Counted from the stretch's first letter, positions 1 through 11,614 are shown. The stretch is 64,000 nucleotides of DNA from CAVVYA01 sp963752345 (GCA_963752345.1 CAVVYA010000002.1:682001-746000), one strand, 5' to 3'. Notes: generated by a model from the sequence alone, not told the origin. Program-made: numbers and translations.

Positions 1-2069
1 CGCTCGGCACGGTGATCGCGCGGCGCATCGTGCAGATCTGGGCGGAACGCCGGCGCGGCTCGGCCGGCTCGCGTCTGCACAGCCGGCTGGTCATGCTGTT
101 CAGCGTGCTGTCGGCGACGCCCGCCATCGTCGTGGCGGTGTTCTCGGCGCTGTTCTTCAACATCGGCGTCGAGTCGTGGTTCAACGACAAGGTGCGCACG
201 GCCGTCAACGAGTCGCTTGCCGTGGCCGAGGCCTATCTGCGCGAGCATCAGAACGTCATCCGCGGCGACATCCTCGCCATGGCCAACGATCTCAACCGCC
301 AAGGCCCGCTGCTGATAGACAATCCGGGGCGGCTCAATGCCCTGGTCGAGACCCAGACCTTGCTGCGTTCGCTCAACGAGGCGATCGTATTCGACAGCGC
401 CGGGCGCGTCGTCGCCCGCTCGCGCCTCAGTTTCGTGCTCGAATTCGAACCGGTGCCGACGGATGCCTTCGAGCGCGCGCGCAACGGCGAAGTGGTGATC
501 TTCGTCAGCGACACCGACGACCGGGTGCGCGGCCTGGTCAAGCTGGAGGGCATGTTCGACAGCTTCCTGTATGTCGGCCGGTTCGTCGATCCGCAGGTCG
601 TCAACCATGTGGAGCAGACCCAAGACGCGGTGCGCGCCTACGCCGGGCTCGAGGCCAGCCGCTCGGAACTGCAGATCTTCTTCGCCATGATCTTCGTCGT
701 GGTCGCTCTGCTGCTGCTGCTGGCCGCGGTCTGGGTCGGACTGACCATCGCCAACCAACTGGCGCGGCCGATCAGCGCATTGATCTCCGCCGCGGAGCGC
801 GTGCGCTCGGGCGACCTCGGCGCCCGCGTCGACGAGGGGCCCGCCAACGATGAGCTCGGCTCGCTCAGCCGCGCCTTCAACCGCATGACCAGCCAGCTCG
901 AGGATCAGCGGCGCGAGCTGATCGAGGCCAACCGCCAGGTCGACGCCCGGCGCAGCTTCATCGAAACGGTGCTCGCCGGCGTGTCGGCCGGCGTGATCGG
1001 GCTCGACGCCGAGACGCGCATCAATTTTCCCAACCGCACGGCCTCGAAGCTGGTCGGCAGCGATTTGTTCGCCGTCATCGGGCATCCGATGGCGGAGGTG
1101 GTGCCCGAGATGGCCGCGCTGCTTGAAGCGGCGCGGCGCCGGCCCAACCGGCTGCACGAGGATCAGATCGAGCTGGTGCGCGACGGCCGTTCGCGCATGC
1201 TGCTGATCCGCATCGCCGCCGAGCGCGACGAGAGCCATGTCGGCGGCTTCGTCGTCACGTTCGACGATGTCACGGAACTGCTCGCCGCCCAGCGCAAGGC
1301 GACGTGGTCGGACGTGGCCCGCCGGCTGGCGCACGAAATCAAGAATCCGCTGACGCCCATTCAACTGTCGGCCGAACGGCTGCGTCGAAAATATCTCGCG
1401 GAGATCAAGAACGATCCGCAAGTGTTCAGCATCTGCATCGATACCATCATCCGCCAGGTCGACGACATCGGCGGCATGATCGACGAATTTTCCTCCTTCG
1501 CCCGCATGCCGGCGCCCGTGCTCAAGGAATGGGACCTGGCGGAGATCGCGCGGCGCACCCTGTTCCTGCAGCAGACCGCCAATCCGGGACTGTCCTACGA
1601 AGACAGGGTTCCCGCTGGTGAGTTCCGTCTGATGTGCGATTCGCGCCAGGTCGGACAGGCGCTGACCAATCTGCTGCTCAATGCCGCCGACTCGGTCAAG
1701 GAGCGGCTGGCCGGCGGCAACGGCGGGAATCCGGGCAAAGGCGGCGGCGAAATTATTTTGAGCGTGGTGCGCGACGCCGGCCGCATCTCGATCGTCGTCG
1801 AAGACAACGGCCTGGGCTTGCCGAAGGATCAGCGTCACCGCTTGACCGATCCGTATGTCACGACCAAATCCACCGGAACCGGTCTAGGGCTAGCCATCGT
1901 GCGCAAAATCATGGAAGATCACGGCGGTGAACTGGTCCTTGAGGATCGTGCCGGGGGTGGAGCGAGGGTCAGCTTGATTTTTAGAGCCGCCGAAACACAA
2001 TCGACTCAGGAAACAGACACGATGCCCGCCGCCGGCCATGCCGGCTTCCGCAAGATCTCTCCCACATGA
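1..2069 (+). CDS. ntrY: NtrY nitrogen-regulation sensor histidine kinase (5' partial)
   Basis: This is a membrane sensor kinase that phosphorylates NtrX. The reading frame is open to the window edge and the N-terminal membrane segments of NtrY lie upstream, so the gene is 5'-partial; the GTG at 12 is probably internal. Visible parts, counted from that GTG, are a hydrophobic segment at about 30-50, a periplasmic sensor region, a transmembrane helix at about 222-247, HAMP, PAS, the HisKA box with the phospho-accepting His in RRLAHEIKNPLTP near residue 441, and a HATPase with GTGLGLAIV. The stop overlaps the ntrX start (ATGA), which indicates translational coupling. No frameshift is seen. Identification is secure. 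Confidence 0.95.
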   Translation, partial: LGTVIARRIVQIWAERRRGSAGSRLHSRLVMLFSVLSATPAIVVAVFSALFFNIGVESWFNDKVRTAVNESLAVAEAYLREHQNVIRGDILAMANDLNRQGPLLIDNPGRLNALVETQTLLRSLNEAIVFDSAGRVVARSRLSFVLEFEPVPTDAFERARNGEVVIFVSDTDDRVRGLVKLEGMFDSFLYVGRFVDPQVVNHVEQTQDAVRAYAGLEASRSELQIFFAMIFVVVALLLLLAAVWVGLTIANQLARPISALISAAERVRSGDLGARVDEGPANDELGSLSRAFNRMTSQLEDQRRELIEANRQVDARRSFIETVLAGVSAGVIGLDAETRINFPNRTASKLVGSDLFAVIGHPMAEVVPEMAALLEAARRRPNRLHEDQIELVRDGRSRMLLIRIAAERDESHVGGFVVTFDDVTELLAAQRKATWSDVARRLAHEIKNPLTPIQLSAERLRRKYLAEIKNDPQVFSICIDTIIRQVDDIGGMIDEFSSFARMPAPVLKEWDLAEIARRTLFLQQTANPGLSYEDRVPAGEFRLMCDSRQVGQALTNLLLNAADSVKERLAGGNGGNPGKGGGEIILSVVRDAGRISIVVEDNGLGLPKDQRHRLTDPYVTTKSTGTGLGLAIVRKIMEDHGGELVLEDRAGGGARVSLIFRAAETQSTQETDTMPAAGHAGFRKISPT

Positions 2070-3464
2070 GCTACGATATTCTGATCGTCGACGACGAGGC
2101 CGACATTCGCATGCTGATGTCGGGCGTGCTGCGCGACGAGGGCTATCAGACTCGCGACGCGGCCGACAGCGACTCGGCGATCGCCGCCATCCAGGCGCGC
2201 CGGCCCAGCCTCGTCATCCTCGACATCTGGCTGCACAACTCGCGGCTCGACGGAATCGAGATCCTCGACGTCATCAGGCGCGACCATCCCGACGTGCCCG
2301 TCGTCATGATCAGCGGCCATGGCAATATCGAGACGGCGGTTACCGCGATCAAGCGCGGCGCCTATGAGTATATCGAGAAGCCGTTCAAGGCGGACCGCCT
2401 GCTGCTGGTGGTCGAGCGCGCCGTCGAGGCGGCGCGGCTCAAGCGCGAGAACGCCGAACTGAAGATGCGTGCCGGCGGCGAACTGATGCTGGTCGGCAAT
2501 TCCTCGTCGGCGCAACCAGCTGCGCACCATCATCGACAAGGTCGCGCCGACCAACAGCCGCGTGCTGATCAGCGGCCCGCCGGGCGTCGGCAAGGAAGTG
2601 GTGGCGCGGCTCATCCACACCCGGTCCGGACGCAACAACGGCCCGTTCGTCCCGGTCAATTGCGCGGCCATGGGGCCCGAGCATATCGAGATGGCGCTGT
2701 TCGGCGTCGAGGCCGGCGTCGAAGGCCCGAATATGCCGCGCAAGACGGGCACCTTCGAGAATGCCCATGGCGGCACCCTGTTTCTCGACGAGGTGGCCGA
2801 CATGCCGCTGGTCACCCAGGGCAAGATCGTGCGCGTTCTGCAGGAGCAGACCTTCGAGCGTGTCGGCGGACATACCAAGGTCGAAGTCGACGTGCGGGTC
2901 GTCGCCTCGACGAACCGCGACCTGCAGGAGCAGATCGCGGCCGGGCGGTTCCGTGAGGACCTTTTCTACCGCCTCAACGTCGTGCCGGTGAAGGTGCCGC
3001 CGCTCAAGGAGCGGCGCGAGGACATTCCCGGGCTGGTGAAGCATTTCATGCAGCAGACGGCGCGCTCGTCGGGCCTGCCGGAGCGCGAAGTCGGCGAGGA
3101 TGCGATGACCGCCCTGCAGGCGCACAACTGGCCGGGCAACGTGCGCCAATTGCGCAATGTGGTGGAATGGCTGCTGATCATGGCGCCCGGCGAAATCGGC
3201 AGCAAGATCCGCGCCGACATGCTGCCGCCGGAGATTCTCGACATCAGTCCGGCCGTGCTGCGCTGGGACAAGGCGAGCGAAATGATGGGCCTGCCGCTGC
3301 GCGACGCCCGCGAGGTCTTCGAACGGGAGTATCTCGCGGCCCAGATTCTGCGCTTCGGCGGCAACATCACGCGCACCGCGTCATTCGTCGGCATGGAGCG
3401 CTCGGCGCTGCATCGCAAACTGAAATCGCTTGGCCTGACCAGCGGAGACGGTCCCTTCGCCTGA
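2066..3464 (+). CDS. ntrX: NtrX response regulator, sigma54-type AAA+ (frameshifted in this sequence)
   Basis: NtrX is the DNA-binding partner of NtrY in nitrogen and respiratory regulation. The receiver domain has its phospho-acceptor Asp in LVILDIWL (about residue 53). An AAA+ domain follows, with Walker A GPPGVGKE and Walker B GTLFLDEVAD, and a C-terminal Fis-type helix-turn-helix ends with SALHRKLKSLGL. The reading frame shifts at about 2510, between receiver and AAA+ domain; protein similarity continues without loss across it, so a single-base sequence error is likely. The L1 loop that carries GAFTGA in sigma54 activators is absent between ALFG and the segment KTGTFENAHGG. This is also reported for NtrX relatives and suggests it does not activate sigma54 polymerase in the usual way. 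Confidence 0.92.
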
Positions 3465-3497
3465 CCGGCGAGAGACGCAACAGGAAACGCTTTTTCA

Positions 3498-4874
3498 ATG
3501 AAAGTCATCGTCTGCGGCGCCGGGCAGGTCGGTACCAGCATCGTTCGCCACCTGGCGGCTGAGAACAACGACGTCACGGTCATCGACCAGTCGCCCGAGC
3601 TGGTGCGCAAGATCAGTGACGCATTCGACGTCAAGGCGATGGAAGGCTTTGCCTCCCACCCGAATGTGCTGGAGGCCGCCGGGCATCGCCGACGCCGACA
3701 TGATCATCGCCGTGACCTATTCCGACGAGGTCAACATGGTGGCCTGCCAGATCGCGCACTCGCTGTTCGACGTGCCGACCAAGATCGCCCGCGTGCGCCA
3801 CCAGAGCTACCTGGAGCCGCGATGGGCGAGTCTGTTCAGCCGCGAGCATATGCCGATCGACGTCATCATCTCGCCGGAGATCGAGGTCGGCGCGCGCCAT
3901 CATGCGGCGGCTCGAGGTGCCCGGCGCCTTCGACATGATTCCCATGGCAGACGGCAAGGTGCGTGTCGTCGGCGTGCGCTGCACCGACGATACGCCGATC
4001 GTCAACACGCCGCTGCGCCAGCTCACCGAGCTTTTTCCCGACCTCAACATCATCGTCATCGGCATCGTGCGCGACGGCAAGGGCCTCGTGCCCTCGGCGG
4101 ACGACCGTCTGCTGCCCGGCGACGAGGTCTATTTCGTCGCCGATACGGAGCATGTCAGCCGCGCGATGATGACCTTCGGCCACGAGGAGAAAGCCGCGCG
4201 CCGCATCGTCATTCTGGGCGGCGGCAACATCGGCCGCTACCTGGCGCACGAGATCGACCAGCATCCCGTGGTCTCGGCCAAGGTGATCGAATACGACAAG
4301 GCCAAGGCGGAGCAGGGCGCGTCCGAACTGCGCCATACGGTCGTGCTGCACGGCGATGCGCTCGATCCGGAAATCCTCGAAGAGGCCAACGTGTCGTCGG
4401 CCGAAGCGGTGGTCGCCGTCACCAATGAGGACGAGGTCAATATCCTGGCCTCGCTGCTCGCCAAGCGTTCCGGCTGCGCAGCGTGCCATCACCCTGATCA
4501 ACAACACCAGCTATTCGCCGCTGATTTCCAGCCTCGGCATCGACGTGGTGGTCAGCCCGCGCGCCATCACGGTTTCGACCATCCTGCAGCATATCCGGCG
4601 CGGCCGTATCCGCGCGGTTTACTCGCTGGGCGACGGATTCGGCGAGGTGATCGAGGCGGAAGCGCTGGAAACATCGCCGTTGGTCGGCCGCTCCCTGCGC
4701 GAGATCGATTTTCCCGAAGGCGTCATCATCGGCGCCCTGGTGCGCGGCGGCGAGGTCATCATTCCGCGCGGCGACACCGTGGTGAAGCCGAAAGACCATG
4801 TCATCCTGTTCGCGGCAGCGGCGGCCGTGAAGAAAGTTGAGCGGATGTTCTCCGTAAGGCTTGAATTTTTCTGA
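3498..4874 (+). CDS. trkA: TrkA, NAD-binding regulator of Trk potassium uptake (three frameshifts)
   Basis: TrkA is the cytoplasmic gating subunit of the Trk potassium transporter. Two Rossmann-type RCK_N/RCK_C repeats are visible: the first starts at MKVIVCGAGQVGTSIVR, the second at IVILGGGNIGRYLAHEID. The C-terminal RCK_C ends in DHVILFAAAAAVKKVERMF. The coding sequence is broken near 3680, 3893 and 4480, each explained by one extra base (for example GGG for GG before a GCATCGCC run). Conserved protein sequence is found on both sides of each break, so the gene is probably intact in the organism. It sits directly after ntrX, the common alphaproteobacterial order. Confidence 0.9.
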
Positions 4875-4949
4875 GTCTTGGTCTCTTTTGCCGTCGTTCG
4901 GCAAATCTTCTACAAGTCTTCAATCCAGCCTCACCCATCCCATCGAGCC

Positions 4950-5861
4950 ATGTCGCGAATCGCCTACGTCAACGGTCGCTACGTTCCCACATCGCCCGCG
5001 CGGCGGTCCATATCGAGGACCGCGGCTATCAATTCGCCGACGGCGTCTATGAGGTGGTCGGCGTGGTCGGCGGCCGGCTGATCGACGAGGCGCTGCATCT
5101 CGACCGTCTCGAGCACTCGCTGGGCGAGGTCAGCATCCAGCCGCCGATGTCGCGCGCCGCCCTGCGCTTCATCATCGGCGAAATCATCCGGCGCAACCAG
5201 CTGCACCACGGCATCGTCTATATCCAGATCACCCGCGGTGTCGCGCCGCGCGATCATGCGTTTCCCGCGCCGGCCAAGCCGGCCGTGGTGATGACGGCGC
5301 GCCGCCTCAAGCTGCCCGATGCGAAGGTCGTGGCGCGCGGCGTCGACGTGATCACCTTGCCCGATTTGCGCTGGAAGCGCTGCGACATCAAGAGCGTGTC
5401 CCTGCTGCCCAATGTGCTGGCCAAGCAGACGGCGAAGAAAAAGGGCGCCTACGAGGCCTGGCTGGTCGACGACGCGGGGTTGATCACCGAGGGCACCTCG
5501 ACCAACGCGGGTATCGTCACCAAGAAGGGCGTGCTCGTGACCCGGGCGCCGGGGGCCGCCATTCTCAACGGCGTGACGCGCCGCGCGGTGCTCGATCTGG
5601 CCCGCCGGGAGGGCATCAAGATCGAGGAGCGCTGCTTCAGCCTGAAGGAGGCCCTGTCGGCGCGCGAGGCTTTCATCACCAGCACGACCAACTATGTCAT
5701 GCCGGTGGTCCATATCGACGGCAAGCCGGTCGGCAATGGCAAGCCCGGGCGAATTCAGCCGCAAGTTGCGCGAGGAGTATCTCGCCTATATGGCCAGATC
5801 GGCGGACGGCAAGCCACGCGCGCTGGGCCTCGGCAAGCCGGAGCGCTCGGCCCGCCCATGA
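4950..5861 (+). CDS. dat: D-amino-acid aminotransferase, PLP class IV (two frameshifts)
   Basis: This is a cytoplasmic PLP-dependent transaminase that interconverts D-amino acids and 2-oxo acids, for example D-Ala and D-Glu supply. It begins MSRIAYVNGRYVP. The PLP lysine is in the segment RCDIKSVSLLPNVLAKQ, and the class IV motif LITEGTSTNAGIV follows. Frame breaks occur near 4991 (one base missing) and 5748 (one extra base in a CCCGGGC run). The stop TGA overlaps the ATG of the next gene (ATGA). Length of about 300 residues and the C-terminal region match the family. A branched-chain or aminodeoxychorismate lyase role is a less likely alternative. Confidence 0.88.
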
Positions 5862-6560
5862 CCGTATCGCTGCCGGCGCCGCGTGCCATCCTGTTCGACT
5901 GGGACAATACCCTGGTCGACAACTGGGGCGCCATTCACGAAGCCCTCAACCTGACGTTGGCTGCCATGGGCCATCCGACCTGGACCTATGACGAGACGCG
6001 CTTGCGCGTGCAGCGTTCGCTACGCGACAGCTTTCCGCAAATGTTCGGCGAGCGCTGGCCCGAGGCGCGCGACCTCTACTATCAGAGCTTTTCGGATGTT
6101 CACCTGCAGACCCTGCGTCCCATGCCGGGCGCCGCGGAACTGCTGAAGGAATTGGCCGCGAGCGGCCTCTATCTCGCGGTGGTGAGCAACAAGACCGGCA
6201 AGTTTCTACGCCTGGAGGCCCGCGCAGCTCGGATGGGACGGCCATTTCACCCGTTTGATCGGCGCCACCGACGCCACCAAGGACAAGCCCGCGGTGGAAC
6301 CCGTCGATCTCGCGCTCGGCGATAGCGGTATTCAGCGCAACGCCACGGTGTGGTTCGTCGGCGATGGCGCGGTCGATGTGGAATGTGCCCGTAATGCAGG
6401 CATCAGCGCCATTCTGGTCGGCGACAATCCGACCGGCGACATAGCCGCCGAGGTCACCAGCCGGGACCAACCGATTCAGCGGGTTGCCGACTGTTTTGCC
6501 TTGGCGGGCCTTGTCCGCGGTTATTCCGGGCCCATATCTCAAATCAGCCCGAGATCATGA
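5858..6560 (+). CDS. HAD-superfamily phosphatase, phosphoglycolate-phosphatase-like (frameshifted)
   Basis: This is a HAD hydrolase of subfamily IA. Motif I is ILFDWDNTLVDNW with the nucleophilic DxD-like Asp pair. Motif II is AVVSNKTGKF and motif III/IV covers KDKPAVEPVDLAL and WFVGDGAVDVECA. One base is out of frame at about 6227, between the motif II and motif III segments. The start overlaps the dat stop, so the two genes are probably co-translated. The gene is regularly found between dat and hfq in alphaproteobacteria. The substrate is unknown; phosphoglycolate is a guess from family resemblance. Confidence 0.85.
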
Positions 6561-6648
6561 ATTGTTGATCTGGCCGGCGACGGTGAACGTGGCGGATGCC
6601 GGCCATATTTGCAATAATACAAAGCCCAATAAAAAAACGAGGCCAAGA

Positions 6649-6906
6649 ATGTCTTCAGAAAAATCCCAGAACCTCCAAGATGTGTTCTTAAATAACATTC
6701 GGAAAAACAAGACGCCGGTTACGGTGTTCTTGGTCAATGGGGTCAAACTTCAAGGGATTGTGACCTGGTTCGACAACTTCTCTGTCCTGTTGCGCCGGGA
6801 TAACCATTCCCAACTGGTTTACAAGCATGCGATTTCGACCGTGATGCCGACGACGCCCATTCAGTTGTTCGATCCCGAGCGCGAAGGCCACAGCGCGGAC
6901 GAGTAG
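6649..6906 (+). CDS. hfq: RNA chaperone Hfq
   Basis: Hfq is the hexameric Sm-like RNA chaperone for small-RNA regulation. The protein has 85 residues: Sm1 region NLQDVFLNNIRKNKTPVTVF, then VNGVKLQGIVTWFDNFSVLL, and Sm2 with YKHAISTVMP. The short tail after DPEREG is typical of alphaproteobacterial Hfq. The ATG at 6649 was chosen because MSSEKSQNLQDVF matches the family N-terminus and a GAGG-type ribosome site precedes it. The 88-bp gap upstream is relatively AT-rich and may hold its own promoter. Confidence 0.97.
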   Translation: MSSEKSQNLQDVFLNNIRKNKTPVTVFLVNGVKLQGIVTWFDNFSVLLRRDNHSQLVYKHAISTVMPTTPIQLFDPEREGHSADE

Positions 6907-6913
6907 GAGCAGT

Positions 6914-8410
6914 TTGGTTCGTAAGACGTCATCATCGGCGGGACCTTCGGCTGGCAATGGACGCCGGCGCGGCAATGGCGGCGCCGGCGGTCCTGACGGC
7001 GAGCAGCCCGGAACCGAGCGCCGCGCGCCGGCGCTCGAGAGCGGCGGCGATCTTAATAACGTCCATCGTAACGGCGTCGACCTCACGGGGCATGAGCTCC
7101 GCGCGGCGTCCGGCCGCGCCATCGTTCTGCATCCGGATTTTCGCCATGCCTCGCGCGCCAATCTGCGCGAAAAAGCCGGCAATGAGCAGCGCGATAGCAC
7201 GGCGCGTCTGGACGAGGCCCGCGGCCTGGCCCAGGCAATCGATCTCGATGTGGTCCATGCCGAGGTCTGTCCGCTGCGCGCACCCCGCCCAGCGACGCTG
7301 TTCGGCAGCGGCGTGGTCGAGCGCATCAAGGAAATCGTCGCGGAGCGCGACGTGCAGGTGGTCGTGGTCGATGCGCCGCTGACGCCGGTGCAGCAGCGCA
7401 ACCTGGAGCTCGCCTTGTCGTGCAAGGTGATCGACCGCACCGGCCTGATCCTCGAAATCTTCGGCGCCCGCGCGCGCACCCGTGAAGGCCGCCTGCAGGT
7501 CGAGCTCGCCTCGCTCAGCTATCAGCGCAGCCGGCTGGTGCGGTCATGGACCCACTTGGAGCGCCAGCGCGGCGGCTTCGGTTTCATGGGTGGTCCCGGC
7601 GAAACCCAGATCGAGGCCGACCGCCGCCAGATCGGCGAGCGCATCGCGAAGCTCAAGACCCAGCTCGAAAGCGTGCGGCGCACCCGCGGCCTGCATCGCG
7701 AGGCGCGCAAGCGTGTGCCCTATCCGGTGGTGGCGTTGGTCGGCTACACCAACGCGGGCAAGTCGACGCTGTTCAATCAGCTGACCCGTGCCGACGTGGT
7801 GGCCAAGGACCTGCTGTTCGCCACCCTCGATCCGACCATGCGGGCGATCCGGCTGCCGTCCGGCCGCAAGGCCATCCTGTCCGACACGGTCGGTTTCATC
7901 TCCGATCTGCCGACCGATCTGGTGGCCGCGTTCCGTGCCACGCTGGAAGAAGTGCTGTCGGCCGACGTCATCCTCCATGTGCGCGATGTCGCCCACGAGG
8001 ATACCGAGGCGCAGCACGAGGACGTCTTGCAGGTGCTGCGCCAGATCGGCATCGAGGCGGAAGGCGAGAGTCGGATCATCACCGTGCTCAACAAGATCGA
8101 TCAGCTCGACGAGGGCGGCCGTGCCCGCCTGCTGGCCGCGACCGAGCGGAATGGCGACGTGGTCGCCGTCTCCGCCCTGACCGGCGAGGGATGCGACCGG
8201 TTGCTCGCCCATCTCGACGAGCGGCTGTCGGCGGACCGCCTAGTGCGCGAATATGCCGTGCCGGTGCAAGAGGGCGCCACCATCGCCTGGCTCTATCATC
8301 ATGGCGATGTGCTGGCCCGCCACGACGGCGAGGATGGCATCGCGCGCCTGACGGTGGGCCTGGATGCGGCCGATGCGGCCCGGTTCGAGCACCGTAAGAC
8401 CGCGTCGTAA
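6914..8410 (+). CDS. hflX: GTPase HflX
   Basis: HflX is a ribosome-associated GTPase that rescues or splits stalled 70S ribosomes. The start is a TTG only 7 bp after hfq, with AGGAGC as ribosome site overlapping the hfq stop, so hfq-hflX is an operon. The N-terminal HflX domain contains GSGVVERIKEIV, then the glycine-rich linker GFGFMGGPGETQIE, a coiled helix, and the G domain with Walker A GYTNAGKSTLF (about residue 276), switch region DTVGFISDLP and NKID. The protein has 498 residues, slightly longer than enterobacterial HflX because of a low-complexity N-terminus. Confidence 0.95.
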   Translation: MVRKTSSSAGPSAGNGRRRGNGGAGGPDGEQPGTERRAPALESGGDLNNVHRNGVDLTGHELRAASGRAIVLHPDFRHASRANLREKAGNEQRDSTARLDEARGLAQAIDLDVVHAEVCPLRAPRPATLFGSGVVERIKEIVAERDVQVVVVDAPLTPVQQRNLELALSCKVIDRTGLILEIFGARARTREGRLQVELASLSYQRSRLVRSWTHLERQRGGFGFMGGPGETQIEADRRQIGERIAKLKTQLESVRRTRGLHREARKRVPYPVVALVGYTNAGKSTLFNQLTRADVVAKDLLFATLDPTMRAIRLPSGRKAILSDTVGFISDLPTDLVAAFRATLEEVLSADVILHVRDVAHEDTEAQHEDVLQVLRQIGIEAEGESRIITVLNKIDQLDEGGRARLLAATERNGDVVAVSALTGEGCDRLLAHLDERLSADRLVREYAVPVQEGATIAWLYHHGDVLARHDGEDGIARLTVGLDAADAARFEHRKTAS

Positions 8411-8454
8411 CGAACCGAAGCCTTTCAATTTATTGGATAATATTTGGGTGCTCA

Positions 8455-8483
8455 TTGACATCGGGGGCGCCGGCCAGTATAAG
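8455..8483 (+). promoter_or_regulatory. Sigma70-type promoter of groESL
   Basis: TTGACA (8455-8460), a 17-base spacer and TATAAG (8478-8483) form a near-consensus housekeeping promoter about 75 bp before the groES start. It abuts the CIRCE operator immediately downstream. Confidence 0.85.
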
Positions 8484-8510
8484 CTGGCACTCCTAAGTCG
8501 AGAGTGCTAA
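8484..8510 (+). promoter_or_regulatory. CIRCE operator (HrcA binding site)
   Basis: This is an inverted repeat with arms CTGGCACTC and GAGTGCTAA separated by 9 bases, against the consensus TTAGCACTC-N9-GAGTGCTAA. The right arm is perfect; the left arm differs at two positions. It lies directly after the -10 box, so HrcA bound here would block transcription initiation of groESL. Confidence 0.92.
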
Positions 8511-8558
8511 CAAGCGTCTCGACTTTCGACGTTTTCCCTCATGGTACGGAGAACTCTC

Positions 8559-8846
8559 ATGAAAATTAGGCCCCTGCACGATCGTGTGCTGGTGAAGCCT
8601 CTAGAGGCCGAGCAAAAGACCCCCGGCGGCATCATCATTCCTGAAACCGCCAAAGAAAAGCCGATGGAGGGCAAAGTCGTCGCCGTCGGCCCTGGCGCGC
8701 GTGGCGAAGACGGCAAGCAGCATCCTTTGGACGTCAAGAAGGGCGACCGGGTGCTTTATGGCAAGTGGTCCGGCACCGAGGTGAAGGTCGGGGGCGAAGA
8801 GCTTCTGATCATCAAGGAAGCCGACATCATGGGCATCGTCGAGTAA
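8559..8846 (+). CDS. groES: Co-chaperonin GroES
   Basis: This is the heptameric lid of the chaperonin. It has 95 residues, starting MKIRPLHDRVLVKP, with the mobile loop around EQKTPGGIIIPETA and the terminal EADIMGIVE. The internal ATG at 8559 was chosen over the one at 8541 because it matches the family start and has ACGGAG upstream. It is followed 13 bp later by groEL. Confidence 0.98.
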   Translation: MKIRPLHDRVLVKPLEAEQKTPGGIIIPETAKEKPMEGKVVAVGPGARGEDGKQHPLDVKKGDRVLYGKWSGTEVKVGGEELLIIKEADIMGIVE

Positions 8847-8859
8847 GGGAATCGCAAAC

Positions 8860-10497
<1,638 letters not shown>

Positions 10498-10529
10498 CAG
10501 TCCGATCTCGTCCGATCCGAATGAGGGAA

Positions 10530-10559
10530 GGGGCCGCAACCGCGGCCCCTTTTCTTTTG
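10530..10559 (+). terminator. Rho-independent terminator of groESL
   Basis: The stem GGGGCCGC/GCGGCCCC (8 bp, perfect) with loop AACC is followed by TTTTCTTTT. It lies 33 bp after the groEL stop. Confidence 0.93.
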
Positions 10560-10628
10560 CGACGTCGCGGTCTCGACTTGCGCGGGCTCCCGCTTGGCGG
10601 CATCCAGATCGATCGTTCTTCGTTAAAT

Positions 10629-10720
10629 CGTCACCCTCGGGCTCGACCCGAGGGTCCATTCCGCTTGAGCGCCGCAGGCTTCTCATGGATGCTCGGATCA
10701 AGTCCGAGCATGACGACGGG
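10629..10720. repeat. Dispersed palindromic intergenic repeat, copy 1
   Basis: Two imperfect palindromes are joined by a spacer: CCCTCGGGCTCGACCCGAGGG, with arms CCTCGGG/CCCGAGG, and GCTCGGATCAAGTCCGAGC, followed by ATGACGACGGG. The same architecture recurs at 16946-17029. Repeats of this form are common between genes in alphaproteobacterial genomes. It lies between groEL and the IMPase gene. Confidence 0.75.
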
Positions 10721-10759
10721 AAATCAGCACCTTTTATTTGCCCTGCGCCACATCTCTTC

Positions 10760-11614
10760 ATGATGGAGGCAATGACCGTAACCATGCCCGATCCCGAGAA
10801 GGTCGCCGCCCTGATGCGCGAGGTGGCGGCCGAGGAAATCCTGCCGCGCTTCGGCAAGCTCGAGGCCTGCCATATCCGCGAGAAGAAGCCGGGCAACTTC
10901 GTCACCGTCGCCGACGAGGCGGCCGAGGCACGCCTTTCGGCGGGCCTGCTCGCCTTGCTGCCGGGCTCCGAAATCGTCGGCGAGGAGGGCGTCGCCGCCG
11001 ATCCCGAGATGCTGCGCCATATCGAAGGCGAGTCGGCGGTGTGGATCGTCGATCCGATCGACGGCACCGCCAACTATTGCGCCGGCAAGGAAATCTTCGC
11101 CGTCATGGTCGCGCTCGTCTCGAAGGGCGAAATCCTGGCGGCGTGGATCTACGATCCGAACGCCGACGAGATGCTGTCGGCGATCACGGGCGAGGGGGCA
11201 TGGCTCGACGGCACGCGCGTCCATGTCGCGCAGCCGGCGCCGCCCGAGCAGATGACCGGCGCCTGGAGCTACAAGAGCATCCAGGACAAGGAGAAGCGCC
11301 GCCAGCTCAAGCGCTATCATCTGTTCCATGGCGACCCCGGCGACTTCCGCTGCGCCGGGCGCGAGTATGCGGAGCTCGCCCGTGGCGGGCGCCACTTCAC
11401 CAACTTCTGGGGCCTGATGCCGTGGGATCATGCGCCCGGCGTGCTGATCCACCGCGAGGCCGGCGGCTATTCCGCCTTCGCCGACGACGGCCAGCCCTAT
11501 CGCCTGACGCGCACCGGCGGGCCGCTGCTGGTGGCGCCCGACCGCGACAGTTGGCAGGCCCTCAAGCGCTTCGCCTTCGACGGCGAGGCCGCGGCGTCGG
11601 CTTCGCTGTTCTAG
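10760..11614 (+). CDS. Inositol-monophosphatase-family phosphatase
   Basis: This is a Mg-dependent sugar/inositol phosphatase of the IMPase fold. It shows the metal-binding GEEG after SEIV, the signature IVDPIDGTANY, and the C-terminal WGLMPWDHAPGVLIHREAGG carrying the last metal Asp. About 284 residues. Starts at 10760, 10763 and 10772 are all in frame; none has an ideal ribosome site, and the most upstream is given. The true substrate cannot be read from sequence; inositol phosphate, histidinol phosphate or PAP are possible in this family. It converges with and overlaps the next gene by 3 bp. Confidence 0.85.
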   Translation: MMEAMTVTMPDPEKVAALMREVAAEEILPRFGKLEACHIREKKPGNFVTVADEAAEARLSAGLLALLPGSEIVGEEGVAADPEMLRHIEGESAVWIVDPIDGTANYCAGKEIFAVMVALVSKGEILAAWIYDPNADEMLSAITGEGAWLDGTRVHVAQPAPPEQMTGAWSYKSIQDKEKRRQLKRYHLFHGDPGDFRCAGREYAELARGGRHFTNFWGLMPWDHAPGVLIHREAGGYSAFADDGQPYRLTRTGGPLLVAPDRDSWQALKRFAFDGEAAASASLF

